Origin: CBDESM01 sp965242485
GTDB taxonomy: Bacteria; Chloroflexota; Dehalococcoidia; Bin125
Length of the DNA stretch: 64,000 nucleotides
NCBI GenBank assembly: GCA_965242485.1
Contig: CBDESM010000003.1
Coordinates: forward strand, 1,798,001 to 1,862,000
Direction of reading: 5' to 3'
Below the pieces are notes generated by a model that saw only the letters and a program-made list of their open reading frames with translations, had not been told where the DNA came from and ran no database searches. Shown in pieces: positions 52,218 to 60,938 of this stretch; positions within the stretch are counted from its first letter, which is position 1, and every line of letters starts with the position of its first letter. The position numbers were made by a program, and so were the translations under genes.

Positions 52218-53072
52218 ATGCTGACCGACGAACAGCTCGATTTCTTCAACGAAAACGGCTACTTGGTCATCCCCGGCCTCGTCCCCCGGCCGATGATCGA
52301 CGCGGTCACCGACGCCATCTGGGATTTCCTGGAGTTCGACCGCGCCGATCCCTCCGGCTGGTACCAAGAGCCGCACCGCGTCAACGGGATGGTGGAGATG
52401 TACCACCACCAAGCGCTCTGGGACGTGCGCCAGCACCCGCCCGTCTACGAGACCTTCCGCCAACTCTTCGACCGCGACGACCTCTGGGTCTTCCTCGACC
52501 GCGCCAATCTCAAGCCGCCGCCCGATGCCGCGCACCCCGAGTACGACCATCAGGGCATGGTCCATTGGGATATGGACGTCCGCCGGCAGCCGCTTCCGCT
52601 GCTCATACAAGGCGTCCTCTACCTCGTCGACACCCGCGCCGGCGAGGGCGGCTTCCAATGCGTGCCCGGCGTCCACAACTGGATCTCCGAATGGGCCGCG
52701 GAGCACGGACTCTCCGACGACGACCTGCGCCATCAGCAGCTGCACCAGCGCTTCCCCGGCGACATTCCGCCGCCGATCGAGATCGAAGCCGACGCCGGCG
52801 ACTTCATCATCTGGCACTCCGCGCTCCCCCACGGCAACTCCCGCAACGCCGGGGCCAAGCCGCGCCTCGCCCAGTACGTCCGCATGTTCCCCGCTGAACA
52901 GGGCGACGAGGAACAGCGCCGCAACCGCGTCGAATCTTGGCGCGACAACGCCGTTCCCGCCTTCCAAAACCCCAGAGCCTTCCCCGGCGACCCCCGCAAC
53001 CGAGAAGCGGCCAACCCGCCCGCGCAGCTCACCGAACTCGGCGAGAAGCTGCTCGGCTTGGCCGATTGGTAG
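52218..53072 (+). CDS. Phytanoyl-CoA dioxygenase (PhyH) family protein
   Basis: Fe(II)/2-oxoglutarate-dependent oxygenase fold. The iron-binding HxD is His116-x-Asp118 in MVHWDMDVRR, and the distal His is probably His205 in SALPHGNSRN, where the Arg is the 2-oxoglutarate-binding residue. The N-terminus LTDEQLDFFNENGYLVIPGL is typical. LYLVDTRAGEGGFQCVPG is the central jelly-roll signature. 284 residues, full length. The substrate cannot be told; the family hydroxylates lipids, amino acids (including ectoine by EctD, not this subgroup) and secondary metabolites. Confidence 0.9.
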   Translation: MLTDEQLDFFNENGYLVIPGLVPRPMIDAVTDAIWDFLEFDRADPSGWYQEPHRVNGMVEMYHHQALWDVRQHPPVYETFRQLFDRDDLWVFLDRANLKPPPDAAHPEYDHQGMVHWDMDVRRQPLPLLIQGVLYLVDTRAGEGGFQCVPGVHNWISEWAAEHGLSDDDLRHQQLHQRFPGDIPPPIEIEADAGDFIIWHSALPHGNSRNAGAKPRLAQYVRMFPAEQGDEEQRRNRVESWRDNAVPAFQNPRAFPGDPRNREAANPPAQLTELGEKLLGLADW

Positions 53073-53184
53073 CCGATTGGCAGCCGCGCCCACCAGCAGC
53101 TCCGAACGACGCGGCGAAGGCCTCCGAAACCCGCCGCCGGCCTCTTGGGCTCCGTACACTTCCAGCCAATCAAGGAACAAGGAA

Positions 53185-53418
53185 ATGGAAATCATCTCGT
53201 TGCCTCTGGGCATCCTCGCCTTCATCGCCTTGGCCGTGCTGGCGGCCATGCTGATCGTCGGGGGTGCATACGTCGCATCAACCGGCGGGATGAGCTCGAT
53301 CGCTTGGGGCATCTTCTTCAGCTCCCTCGGCGTGCTCATCGGCTCCGGTTTAGCGCTCATGCTTTGGGAACTGAAGCAAGCCCCCGACGACGAGCGCGAG
53401 CCCGACTCCCGCGGCTGA
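53185..53418 (+). CDS. Small membrane protein with two hydrophobic segments, unknown function
   Basis: No recognised family. The 77 residues have two membrane segments (LGILAFIALAVLAAMLIVGG and IAWGIFFSSLGVLIGSGLAL) separated by YVASTGGMSS, with a charged C-terminal tail (KQAPDDEREPDSRG). It resembles the 74-residue protein at 51950 in size and layout but not clearly in sequence. AAGGAACAAGGA precedes the ATG, and TACACT about 30 bases upstream could be a -10 box. It lies between the PhyH gene and the UGSC selenoprotein operon. Confidence 0.6.
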   Translation: MEIISLPLGILAFIALAVLAAMLIVGGAYVASTGGMSSIAWGIFFSSLGVLIGSGLALMLWELKQAPDDEREPDSRG

Positions 53419-53529
53419 CCCTCCCGATCTCATCTCCCCGGCGCAGCCGTACCGCCATCTCCCGTCCCGCACTAACCTGTCTCCGAATCAGCGGGCCCCC
53501 GCCCCCTTGCCCGATCGGAGCCGCCCGGC

Positions 53530-54060
53530 ATGGCCGCAACCGTCACCGTCCTCGACCCGCAGGCGCATGTCGCCGTCCGCGAGGCCTCCGCCGCGCCCCG
53601 GCTCCAGTCCCTTCAGGGACTCCGCCCCGGCATTCTCGAAAACCGCAAGGCCAACGCGCGGCTGCTGATGGAGACGATGGTCGACGGCCTCCGCGCCCGA
53701 ACCGAGCTCGGCCCGCTCGTCGTCGGCTCCAAGCCGGTCGCCGGCCCGCCTTCCGCATCCACCATTGCGGCCCTCCGCAACGACGCCGACTTCCTCCTGA
53801 TCGGCTCCTGCGATTGAGGCTCCTGCACGACGTGGAGTGTCCACGCCGCCGTCCTCTTCGAAGGCTTCGGAATCCCCACCGTCACGATCGGCACTTCCGC
53901 CTTCACCGATCTGCTCCAGCTCGAAGCCGAACAGCGCGGCCTGCCCGAGCTCCGGCGCATCATCGTGCCCCATCCGATCGGCGGCCTCAAGCCCGAAGCG
54001 ATCGGCGGCAAGGTCGGCGGAGACGTGATCGACCAGCTGCAAGCGGCGCTCACCGAATGA
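53530..54060 (+). CDS. UGSC family selenoprotein (in-frame TGA read as selenocysteine)
   Basis: Translation gives 176 residues with Sec96 at TGA 53815-53817. The sequence around it, LIGSCD-U-GSCTTWSVHAA, carries the Sec-Gly-Ser-Cys motif that names the UGSC family, known from metagenomic selenoprotein surveys. The frame continues to TGA 54060 with a well-ordered C-terminal half (LFEGFGIPTVTIGTSAFTD, GLKPEAIGGKVGGDVIDQL). A stem-loop at SECIS distance follows. The fold is probably a redox or thiol-related enzyme; the reaction is unknown. ATG 53530 follows GGAGCC; CTAACCT at 53472-53478 may be its -10 box. The next gene overlaps by ATGA. A standard gene caller would split it. Confidence 0.9.
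53831..53845 (+). promoter_or_regulatory. Candidate bacterial SECIS element of the UGSC gene
   Basis: CGUGG (53831-53835) pairs with CCACG (53841-53845) around loop AGUGU. The loop starts 18 bases after the UGA and has G at its second position, in line with the bSECIS consensus (loop 16-37 bases from UGA, G in first two positions). Confidence 0.65.
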
Positions 54061-55121
54061 GCGCCCCCGGCCGCCCCGCCGCCGAGTATTCGCTGCCCGC
54101 CGACCCGTTCGATTTCCATCAGGAGGCGATCCGCCGCGGTTGGTCCGACGGGCTGCCGCTGATCCCGCCCTCGCCCGAGCGCGTCGACGCGCTGCTGGCC
54201 GCGGTCGACCGCGATCCGCTCGAGGTGCTCGCCGTGCTCGCGCCGCGCCAAGGCGAGGCGACCGTGCAGGCCGTCGCGATCAACGCCGTGATGGCCGGCT
54301 GCCGCGCGCAGCACTTCCCCGTCGTGCTGGCCGCCGTCGAAGCGATCAGCCGGCCGGCCTTCAATATCGACGGCATCAACGCCACGACCCATCCCTGCGC
54401 CGTCTTCATCCTCGTCAACGGCCCCGCGGCCCGCGCCGCGGGCATCCACGGCGGCGCTGGCTGCTTCGGCCCGGCCTTCCCCGCCAACGCCGCCATCGGC
54501 CGCGCCGTGCGGCTGGTCCAGCTCAACGTCGCCGGCGCGACCCCCGGCCGCGGCGACCGCGCCACCCAGGGCAGCCCGGCCAAGTTCGCCTTCTGCGCCG
54601 CCGAGCGGGAGGACGCCAGCCCCTGGCCGCCGTTCCACACCACGCGCGGTCTCGCGCCCGAACAGTCCGCCGTCACCGTCTGGGCGGCCGAGGGCCCGCA
54701 CAACATCCAGGAACATGGCAGCAACGCCGGCGAGGACATCCTCAAGACCGTCGCGGGCGCGATGGGCCAGGCGGGCAGCAACAACATCCTCGGCAAGGGC
54801 GAACCGGTCCTCGCCTTCGGCCCCGAACACGCCGCCACCGTCGCCGAAGGCGGGTACTCGCGCCGGGACGTCCAGAACTACCTCTGGGAAAACGCCCGCT
54901 ACCCCGCCGCCAAGCTCTCGCCCGAATTCCTCCGCGAGGTCAACGTCCGCATGGCCGGCGGCAACCTCCCGCCCCACGAGCCGGACGAGGAGCTCCCGAT
55001 CAGCGACAAGCCCGAGGAGATACACGTAATCGTCGCCGGCGGCCCCGGCAAGCACAGCAGCTGGATGCCCACCTTCGGCGGCCTCACCCGCCCCGTCACC
55101 GTGGAGATTCCCGCGCGTTAG
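54057..55121 (+). CDS. Conserved protein of unknown function coupled to the UGSC selenoprotein
   Basis: 354 residues, no named domain that I recognise with certainty. Conserved-looking blocks are GWSDGLPLIPPSPERVDALL, FNIDGINATTHPCAVFILVNGP, GGAGCFGPAFPANAAIGRAV, GSPAKFAFCAAEREDASPWPP and a C-terminal EEIHVIVAGGPGKHSSWMPTFG. Its start overlaps the UGSC stop by ATGA, so the two are made together and may form one enzyme; I recall such proteins next to UGSC genes elsewhere. There is no signal peptide. The end overlaps the converging DUF6282 gene by four bases. It could be the catalytic or substrate-binding partner. Confidence 0.75.
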   Translation: MSAPGRPAAEYSLPADPFDFHQEAIRRGWSDGLPLIPPSPERVDALLAAVDRDPLEVLAVLAPRQGEATVQAVAINAVMAGCRAQHFPVVLAAVEAISRPAFNIDGINATTHPCAVFILVNGPAARAAGIHGGAGCFGPAFPANAAIGRAVRLVQLNVAGATPGRGDRATQGSPAKFAFCAAEREDASPWPPFHTTRGLAPEQSAVTVWAAEGPHNIQEHGSNAGEDILKTVAGAMGQAGSNNILGKGEPVLAFGPEHAATVAEGGYSRRDVQNYLWENARYPAAKLSPEFLREVNVRMAGGNLPPHEPDEELPISDKPEEIHVIVAGGPGKHSSWMPTFGGLTRPVTVEIPAR

Positions 55122-55984
55122 CGGCCCAGCAGCCGAGCGGGGTTTTCCTGCACCATCAGCCTGACTTCTTCCTCGCTGAAGCCCGACTTCAGGAACCGCT
55201 CGATCCATACCGCGAAGCCCATCGGCGCGGGCACATTCTCCGCTTGGCCCAAATCCGTCGCGAGCACGACGTGTTCGGGCCCGACCTGCCGCGCCTGTCC
55301 CGTGACCTCCGCGGTCGCCGCGTCGCGGTCCTCGCGGTGCACCGCGATCGCGCACTGCTCCAGCATCGCGCCCAGCTCCGCCGCCTGCCGCTGCGCCTCC
55401 ACTGGCCACCAGAACGATGCGTGCGTGATCACCGAGCGGATGCCCCTCGTCTTGGCCGCTTGCAGCAGCGGCAGCGTTTCCTCCACGCTCAAGTGCCCGC
55501 TGGCCAGTACCGCGTCGTGCTCCGCGATCAGGTCCAGCAGCGTTTCGCAGACCGGGTCCAGTCGGCCCGCGTCGTCGACGATCCGGATCGGCGCATCATC
55601 GCTGTTCCAGCGGCCGGGGTGCAGCGAACGCCAATGCGCGGCGTCGAAGGTCGGCATCCAGACCACCGCCGCGCCCAGCAGCAGCGAGATGCGCAGCGCC
55701 TCCGGGTTCAGTCCGCCCACGCCGTGGTCGAGCGCGATCCCCCCGAACACCCGCAGCGGCGCGGCCTCGTTCGCCAGCGCCCAGGCCAGCGGCTGGGTCG
55801 GATATTCGTGGCTCTTCAGCACCAGCCCGGCCATCTTGAAGGCCTTCGCCAGCCGCACCAGCTCCCGCGCATCCTGGACCCGCTCCGCGTACGGATCCGG
55901 CGCCGCGTGCACATGTATGTCGATTGCCCCCTCCAGCAGCCCCAGCACCATCTCCGGCGGCGGCTCGGCGCCCTGCTCGCTCAT
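55118..55984 (-). CDS. DUF6282 family, amidohydrolase-like protein
   Basis: TIM-barrel metal-dependent hydrolase relative. The metal motif is AIDIHVHAAPDPYAERVQDA (HxH), followed by KMAGLVLKSHEYPT, ASGHLSVEETLPLLQAAKTRG, SVITHASFWWP and VVLATDLGQ (C-terminal Asp). The C-terminal GFSEEEVRLMVQENPARLLG is typical of PHP/amidohydrolase-type barrels. 288 residues. The ATG at 55984 overlaps the nucleoside hydrolase stop by ATGA, which decides it over ATG 55996. The pairing suggests a small catabolic operon; the substrate is unknown. Confidence 0.8.
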   Translation of the reverse strand: MSEQGAEPPPEMVLGLLEGAIDIHVHAAPDPYAERVQDARELVRLAKAFKMAGLVLKSHEYPTQPLAWALANEAAPLRVFGGIALDHGVGGLNPEALRISLLLGAAVVWMPTFDAAHWRSLHPGRWNSDDAPIRIVDDAGRLDPVCETLLDLIAEHDAVLASGHLSVEETLPLLQAAKTRGIRSVITHASFWWPVEAQRQAAELGAMLEQCAIAVHREDRDAATAEVTGQARQVGPEHVVLATDLGQAENVPAPMGFAVWIERFLKSGFSEEEVRLMVQENPARLLGR

Positions 55985-56946
55985 GTCCCGCTCCATCCCG
56001 CCGTCCGCTCGCCCGCGGCCAGCTCTGCCAGTTTCCCGAACAAATCACCGAAGATCAGGTCCCGGTTCACGTACCGCGCCTCCGCCATCGCATGCCCGGC
56101 CTCCCGCTCGGCCCACGTTAATTCTTCGGTCAGCGACGGCGCGCGCATGATCTCCAGCGAGAGCGACTCCGGATCCGCGAGGTACCCGGTCGCCGCCAAG
56201 TCCCAGACTTCCTTCGACCGTCCCAGCTCCGGCTCTCCCTCGCGCCGCCGGTGCCCCGCGAAGATGTCCGCCAAGTACTCCCCGATCGCCCCGTGCGGGC
56301 GCACGAACCGATCCAATTCCGCCGTGGTCGTGAGCAGGTGCGAGGCGGCCCCGAAGCAGGGGACGTGCAGCAGCGGCGCCCCGCTGCCGAACACCGCCCG
56401 CGCCGCCGCAGGATCCCCGCTCAGGTTGAACTCGGCCGCCGAATGCGCATGCCGAGGCTGTCCGCCCAGCCAGACCACCGCGATCCGCTTGGTGATCGAA
56501 GGCTCCATCAGCAGCGCCGACGCCACGTTGGTCAGCGCGCCGATCGCGGCTACCCACAGCACTTCCCCCTGCGCCGTCGCCAGCGCCCGCTGCACCAGGT
56601 CCGCCGAGGCCGCGTTCGCCATCGGCTGCTCCGCGGAGGGCAGCGCTTTGTCCGCTCCCCGCAGCACCCGTCCGGCCGGATCGACGCCGAGCCGATCCAG
56701 CAGCCGCAGGATCTCCTCCTCGCTCTCGGCGACGCCTTCCGCCGGCCCCTTCTCCCCGCGCGAAAATTGCGTGGCGTAGATCGCTTCCAAACTCAGCCGT
56801 TCGCCGCTGATCAGCGCGTGCACCACGGCGAACTGATCATCGATCTCGTTCGCAGTATCCGTGTCCAGCACCATCCGCACCCGCCCGCCCGGCGGCCGCA
56901 GGCGGCCCAGCCGTTCGGCGTCCGAGAGCTCCGGAACCCCGTGCAT
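55981..56946 (-). CDS. Nucleoside hydrolase (inosine-uridine preferring family)
   Basis: Cleaves N-glycosidic bonds of ribonucleosides. The calcium-binding N-terminal motif is VRMVLDTDTANEIDDQFAV (Asp28, Asp30, Asp36). VLWVAAIGALTNVASALLM is the conserved mid-section, and AEFNLSGDPAAARAVFGSG matches the E-x-N-x-x-x-D-P-x-A-A motif. 321 residues, normal. ATG 56946 has AGAGGGT upstream. It is divergent from the LLM oxidoreductase gene (37 bases) and coupled to the DUF6282 gene downstream. Purine or pyrimidine preference cannot be told. Confidence 0.88.
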   Translation of the reverse strand: MHGVPELSDAERLGRLRPPGGRVRMVLDTDTANEIDDQFAVVHALISGERLSLEAIYATQFSRGEKGPAEGVAESEEEILRLLDRLGVDPAGRVLRGADKALPSAEQPMANAASADLVQRALATAQGEVLWVAAIGALTNVASALLMEPSITKRIAVVWLGGQPRHAHSAAEFNLSGDPAAARAVFGSGAPLLHVPCFGAASHLLTTTAELDRFVRPHGAIGEYLADIFAGHRRREGEPELGRSKEVWDLAATGYLADPESLSLEIMRAPSLTEELTWAEREAGHAMAEARYVNRDLIFGDLFGKLAELAAGERTAGWSGT

Positions 56947-56983
56947 CGCGTACCCTCTTCCCGTCACAGGTTAGGAGCTCCTC

Positions 56984-57820
56984 ATGCGGCACGGCGTCTT
57001 CATCTTCGCGACCGACCAGGCGATGGACGTGGTCGAACTCGCCCGCGCGGTCGAAGATCGCGGCTTCGAGTGCTTCTTCGTGCCCGAGCACGTCCACATG
57101 CCGATCGAGCGCGAGACCCCCTTCCCGCTGACGCCCGACGGCTCCCTGCCGGAGGAGTACCGCCGCATCCACGATCCCTTCGTCGCCCTCGCCGCGGCCG
57201 CCGGCGCGACCTCCGAGATCAAGCTCGGCACCGGCATCTGCCTCGTCACCGAGCACGAGCCGATCGCCCTCGCCAAGCAGATCGCCAGCCTCGACCTGAT
57301 CTCCGGCGGGCGCTTCCTCTTCGGCATCGGCGCGGGCTGGCTGGCCGAGGAGATGGAGCCGCTCGGCGTCCGCTTCGCCGACCGCTGGAAGGTCACCGAC
57401 CAGCGCATCGCCGCGATGAAGGCGATGTGGAGCGAGGACGAAGCCGAGTTCCATTCCGAGTTCGTCGACATCCCCAAGACCGCGGTGATCCCTAAGCCGG
57501 TCCAGCAGCCGCACCCGCCGATCCTGCTCGGCGCGGGCAGCAAGTGGGCCCGCCAGCGCGTGGTCGACTACTGCGACGGCTGGCTGCCCAACGTGCCCGC
57601 TCCGCGCTTCGTCGAACGCGGCATCCAGGACATCCAGTCGCGCGCCGCCGAAGCCGGGCGCGATTTCGACACGATCAGCATCAACGTCTTCGGCGCCGAC
57701 CCCGAGGCCAAGCTCGAGTACGAGCGGATGGGCGTCGACCGCTGCATCCACCGCCTGCCCCACGCCGGCGCCGGGGAGGTCGTCGCCGAACTCGACCGCC
57801 TGGCCGAACTGGTGCTCTAG
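56984..57820 (+). CDS. LLM class F420-type flavin-dependent oxidoreductase (TIGR03619-like)
   Basis: Second luciferase-like enzyme in the window. Segments: RHGVFIFATDQAMDVVELAR, CFFVPEHVHMPIERETPFPL, IHDPFVALAAAAGATSEIKLGTGI, LDLISGGRFLFGIGAGWLAEEM, HPPILLGAGSKWARQRVVDY and CDGWLPNV. The PEHVHMP and GAGWL patterns fit F420-binding members. 278 residues, shorter than the LLM protein at 50155. ATG follows AGGAGC; TACCCT at 56951-56956 could be the -10 box. Substrate unknown. Confidence 0.88.
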   Translation: MRHGVFIFATDQAMDVVELARAVEDRGFECFFVPEHVHMPIERETPFPLTPDGSLPEEYRRIHDPFVALAAAAGATSEIKLGTGICLVTEHEPIALAKQIASLDLISGGRFLFGIGAGWLAEEMEPLGVRFADRWKVTDQRIAAMKAMWSEDEAEFHSEFVDIPKTAVIPKPVQQPHPPILLGAGSKWARQRVVDYCDGWLPNVPAPRFVERGIQDIQSRAAEAGRDFDTISINVFGADPEAKLEYERMGVDRCIHRLPHAGAGEVVAELDRLAELVL

Positions 57821-57856
57821 ATGCCCGCTGCCAGACGGCTTCCCGGCGGCCTACGC

Positions 57857-58354
57857 CTACTTGTAGCGCCGCCCGCGTTGCTCCCGGCTGCGCTCGCCGA
57901 CGTACTCGTAGACCGGCACCCCGTAGCCGCACGATGTCTGCGTCCGCTCCACTTGGATCTCGATCACCTGCCGCTCGGCTGTGGGGATATCGACGGCCCG
58001 CAGCGCTTCCGCTTGTTCCACGAGTACCGACTCCTCCAGCGGCATCGCCTCCGCATGCCCGTAGAGCCGCACGATCGCCACATCGTCGGCCGACATCGAC
58101 ATCACCATCAGGGTGATCGGCCCGCCCGCTGCGGAATGCCGCGCCGTCTCGTTGCCGCTCCCGCGGTAATCGAAGTACGCCACTCGGTGCTGATCGATCA
58201 CGAACAGATCCGCCGCCCCCTTGGGCGACAGGTTCACCGCTCCCTGCCCGTCCGGCCCCTCGTCCATCGCCGGGTCCGCCGAAGCGACGAAGAACACGCG
58301 CGAATCCCGGATCAGTTCCGCCTGCTCCTCCGTGATGTGGTCCAACGTCGGCAT
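57857..58354 (-). CDS. Pyridoxamine 5'-phosphate oxidase family protein
   Basis: Split-barrel flavin/F420-binding protein. It shows the N-terminal helix LDHITEEQAELIRDSRVFFV, then GAVNLSPKGAADLFVIDQHRVAYFDYRGSGNETARH, a stretch typical of the PPOX-type proteins that include heme or F420 enzymes, and ITLMVMSMSADDVAIVRLYGHA. 165 residues. It lies 18 bases downstream of the propeller gene on the same strand. A reductase or a ligand-binding role are both possible. Confidence 0.82.
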   Translation of the reverse strand: MPTLDHITEEQAELIRDSRVFFVASADPAMDEGPDGQGAVNLSPKGAADLFVIDQHRVAYFDYRGSGNETARHSAAGGPITLMVMSMSADDVAIVRLYGHAEAMPLEESVLVEQAEALRAVDIPTAERQVIEIQVERTQTSCGYGVPVYEYVGERSREQRGRRYK

Positions 58355-58372
58355 TGCCCGCCCTCCGATCTG

Positions 58373-59125
58373 CTATCCGCGCGCGTTCCACGACGCCCAA
58401 GTCGCCGCCGTCAAGGGGCGGACATCGCCGCTCGCCAAGTCCAAAATCAGGATGTTCCAGTTCGCATCCACGTAGGCGTGGAAGGCGATTTGATCGCCGC
58501 TCGGCGACCACGAAGGTTTGCCCGCGGGCATCGGCGTCGGCAACGTCGTAACCATCCCTGCATCCAGATCGGCCACTTGGATGCCGTCGTCCCGCTCGAA
58601 CGCGATCCGGTCTCCCCCCGGGTGCCAGGCCGGGGCTGCCCCGCGCTGCCCACCCTCCAGCGGCTGCGCCGCGCCCGTCTCCGCTTCCACGATCTCGATC
58701 CCGCTCGCTCGAGTCACCGCGAGCTGCCGTCCGTCCGGCGCCCATGTCGGATCGCGGGCATCGATTCCTGTTTCAATCTCGCTTCCGCATCCTCGCAGCG
58801 CCAATCTGCCGTCTCGGATGACCGCGATCCGGCCGTTCTGCGACCAAGCCGCCTGCGTCGCGGCATCATCGAAACGCTGCGGCGCGCCGCCGTCGAGCGG
58901 CGCGAGGTCGATCCCGCCGCGACGGTGCACCGCGACCGCCAGCCCGTCCGATCTCCAAGCCGGATCGTCCGCCGTGGCCCCTTTGGTGAGGCGCTGCGGA
59001 TCGCCGCCTCCTGCCGGGGCGACGTAGAGGTCCCAGCCTTCCGCCCGATTGGAGAGGAAGGCGATCAGCGCCCCGTCCGGCGACCAGGCCGGCGACATTC
59101 CGTTGCCCGCCGAGATCAGCTCCAT
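58373..59125 (-). CDS. TolB-like (PD40) beta-propeller protein, cytosolic
   Basis: 250 residues built of PD40/TolB-type repeats: SPAWSPDGALIAFLSN, DPAWRSDGLAVAVH, DPTWAPDGRQLAVTR, APAWHPGGDRIAFER and KPSWSPSGDQIAFHAY, so about five to six blades. No signal peptide or Tol context is present, so it is not TolB itself. It may be a protein-interaction platform. It is encoded just upstream of the PPOX-family gene, sharing the transcript. The function is unknown. Confidence 0.8.
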   Translation of the reverse strand: MELISAGNGMSPAWSPDGALIAFLSNRAEGWDLYVAPAGGGDPQRLTKGATADDPAWRSDGLAVAVHRRGGIDLAPLDGGAPQRFDDAATQAAWSQNGRIAVIRDGRLALRGCGSEIETGIDARDPTWAPDGRQLAVTRASGIEIVEAETGAAQPLEGGQRGAAPAWHPGGDRIAFERDDGIQVADLDAGMVTTLPTPMPAGKPSWSPSGDQIAFHAYVDANWNILILDLASGDVRPLTAATWASWNARG

Positions 59126-59187
59126 CCCGCACCCCGCAACGGCTCCCGCCCCGCAGCCGGGGCCCGCGTAGAATAGGCGGCGTTGCG

Positions 59188-59670
59188 TTGAACCGGCATT
59201 TCACTGTGACCGCTTTCGTCTCCACTCCTGAAGCCACCCTGCTGCATTGGCATCGCAAGGTCGGCCTTTGGCTCCCGCCCGGCGGCCACGTCGAGCCCGA
59301 CGAGGATCCCGTTCAAGCCGCACTCCGCGAAACCCGCGAGGAGACGGGGCTCGAGGTCGAGATCCTCCCCTGCGGACAGCGCCATCAATTCGCCGACCCG
59401 GCCCAGCTCCCGCCGCCGACCACGATCATGCTCGAACCGATCGGCGAATCGAATGAAGGCCCGCCGCACCAGCACATCGACATGATCTACTTCTCCCGCC
59501 CGCGCGATGATTCCGCGTCGGTCGGCGAGCAGTGGCATTGGGTCGACCGCAACCAGCTCGCCTGCAACGATCCGATCGTGACCGGGGCCGGGCGCTCGTA
59601 CATCTCCGAGGACGTCCGCGTGCTCGGCATCGCCTCAATCGACCGCAGCGCCGCCGAGGGGTCGCCATGA
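59188..59670 (+). CDS. NUDIX hydrolase
   Basis: Complete Nudix box: GGHVEPDEDPVQAALRETREETGLEVE. TVTAFVSTPEATLLHWHRKVGLWLPPGGH leads into it. 160 residues. The start codon is TTG at 59188; it begins the conserved RHFTVTAFV strand, and TAGAAT at 59169-59174 could be a -10 box close upstream. The substrate is open. The stop overlaps serS by ATGA, so the two are co-translated. Confidence 0.85.
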   Translation: MNRHFTVTAFVSTPEATLLHWHRKVGLWLPPGGHVEPDEDPVQAALRETREETGLEVEILPCGQRHQFADPAQLPPPTTIMLEPIGESNEGPPHQHIDMIYFSRPRDDSASVGEQWHWVDRNQLACNDPIVTGAGRSYISEDVRVLGIASIDRSAAEGSP

Positions 59671-60938
59671 TCGGAATCCAGCAGCTCCGCGAGCAGCGCG
59701 ACGAGATCGAACGCTCCCTCCGCCGACGCCGCGCCGAAGCCCCCGTCGCCGAGGCGGCCGCCGCCGAGCAGCGCTGGCGCGAGCTCTTGGGCGAGGTCGA
59801 AGAACTGCGGGCGCAGCGCAATCAAGCCGGCCGGCAGATCGGCAAGGCCGAGGACGACGATGAGCGCCAGCGCCTGATCGCCGCCCAGCGGGAGACGGCG
59901 GCCCGCCTCGACGAGCTGGAAGCGGCGCTCAAGCAGACTGAGTCTGAACTCAATGAAACCCTCGCCGAGTTCCCCAACTTGGCCAGCGACGCCACGCCCG
60001 ACGGCGACGACGAGTCCGGCAACGTCGTCGTCCGCACCGTCGGCAGCGCCCCCGCGTTCGACTACGAACCGCTCGCCCATTGGGATTTGGGCGACCGCTT
60101 GGGGATCATCGATACGGAGCGGGCGGCCGAGATGAGCGGCTCCCGGATGTACGTCCTGCGCGGCAAGGGCGCGCGACTCCAGCGCGCGCTGATCGGCTGG
60201 TTCCTCGACAAGCTCTCGGCCGCCGGGTACGAGGAGTACTACCTGCCCGCGATGGTCCGCGAGACCGCGATGCACGCATCCGGCCAGCTGCCCAAATTCC
60301 GCGACAACCTCTACCGCGACGCCGAAGAGGACTACTTCATGGTCCCCACCGCCGAGGTGCCGCTGACCAACCTGCACGCCGGCGAAATCCTCGACGAGGC
60401 TGACCTGCCCCGCAAATACGCCGCGCATACGCCCTGCTTCCGACGCGAAAAGGCCAGCGCCGGGCGGGATGTGCGCGGGATCAAGCGCGTGCACCAGTTC
60501 GAAAAAGTCGAGATGTACCAGTTCACCCGCCCGGATCAGTCGGCGGAGGCGCTGGACGGGATGCTCGCGCACTCCGAATCGCTGCTCGCCGAGCTGGGCT
60601 TGCACTACCGCGTGATCCAGCTCTGCAGCGGGGACTTGGGCTTCAGCGCCGCCATCACCTACGACTTGGAAGTCTGGGCGCCTGGCGCGCAGGAGTGGCT
60701 GGAGGTCAGCAGCATCTCCAACTGCACCGACTTCCAAGCCCGCCGCGCCGGCGTCCGCTACCGCCCGGAACAAGGCTCCGGCACCCGCTTCGTCCACACC
60801 CTCAACGGCAGCGCCCTCGCGCTGCCCCGCACGGTCGCCGCCGTGCTCGAAAACGGCCAGCAAGCGGACGGCACGATCATCCTGCCTAAAGCGCTGCACG
60901 CCCGCTGCGGCTTCGCGACCATCGAGCCGCCCGCATGA
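59667..60938 (+). CDS. serS: Seryl-tRNA synthetase
   Basis: Charges tRNA-Ser with serine, and in selenocysteine users also charges tRNA-Sec, the first step of Sec synthesis. The N-terminal coiled-coil arm spans about residues 1-100 (QLREQRDEIERSLRRRRAEA and onward). The class II core shows motif 2 FRREKASAGRDVRGIKRVHQFEKVEM and motif 3 LPRTVAAVLENGQQADGTIILPKAL. 423 residues, normal. The start ATG overlaps the NUDIX gene, with GAGGGG upstream. It also overlaps the methyltransferase gene downstream. Its presence in the window beside selenoprotein genes is probably incidental, as it is essential anyway. Confidence 0.96.
   Translation: MIGIQQLREQRDEIERSLRRRRAEAPVAEAAAAEQRWRELLGEVEELRAQRNQAGRQIGKAEDDDERQRLIAAQRETAARLDELEAALKQTESELNETLAEFPNLASDATPDGDDESGNVVVRTVGSAPAFDYEPLAHWDLGDRLGIIDTERAAEMSGSRMYVLRGKGARLQRALIGWFLDKLSAAGYEEYYLPAMVRETAMHASGQLPKFRDNLYRDAEEDYFMVPTAEVPLTNLHAGEILDEADLPRKYAAHTPCFRREKASAGRDVRGIKRVHQFEKVEMYQFTRPDQSAEALDGMLAHSESLLAELGLHYRVIQLCSGDLGFSAAITYDLEVWAPGAQEWLEVSSISNCTDFQARRAGVRYRPEQGSGTRFVHTLNGSALALPRTVAAVLENGQQADGTIILPKALHARCGFATIEPPA

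Noticed and set aside
53530..53817. A stand-alone 95-residue protein at the UGSC locus
   Set aside because: The frame continues past the TGA with the family motif and conserved sequence to 54060, where the next gene overlaps by ATGA.
58373..59125. TolB of the Tol-Pal system
   Set aside because: No signal peptide, only 250 residues, and no tolA, tolQ, tolR or pal nearby; it shares only the propeller repeats.
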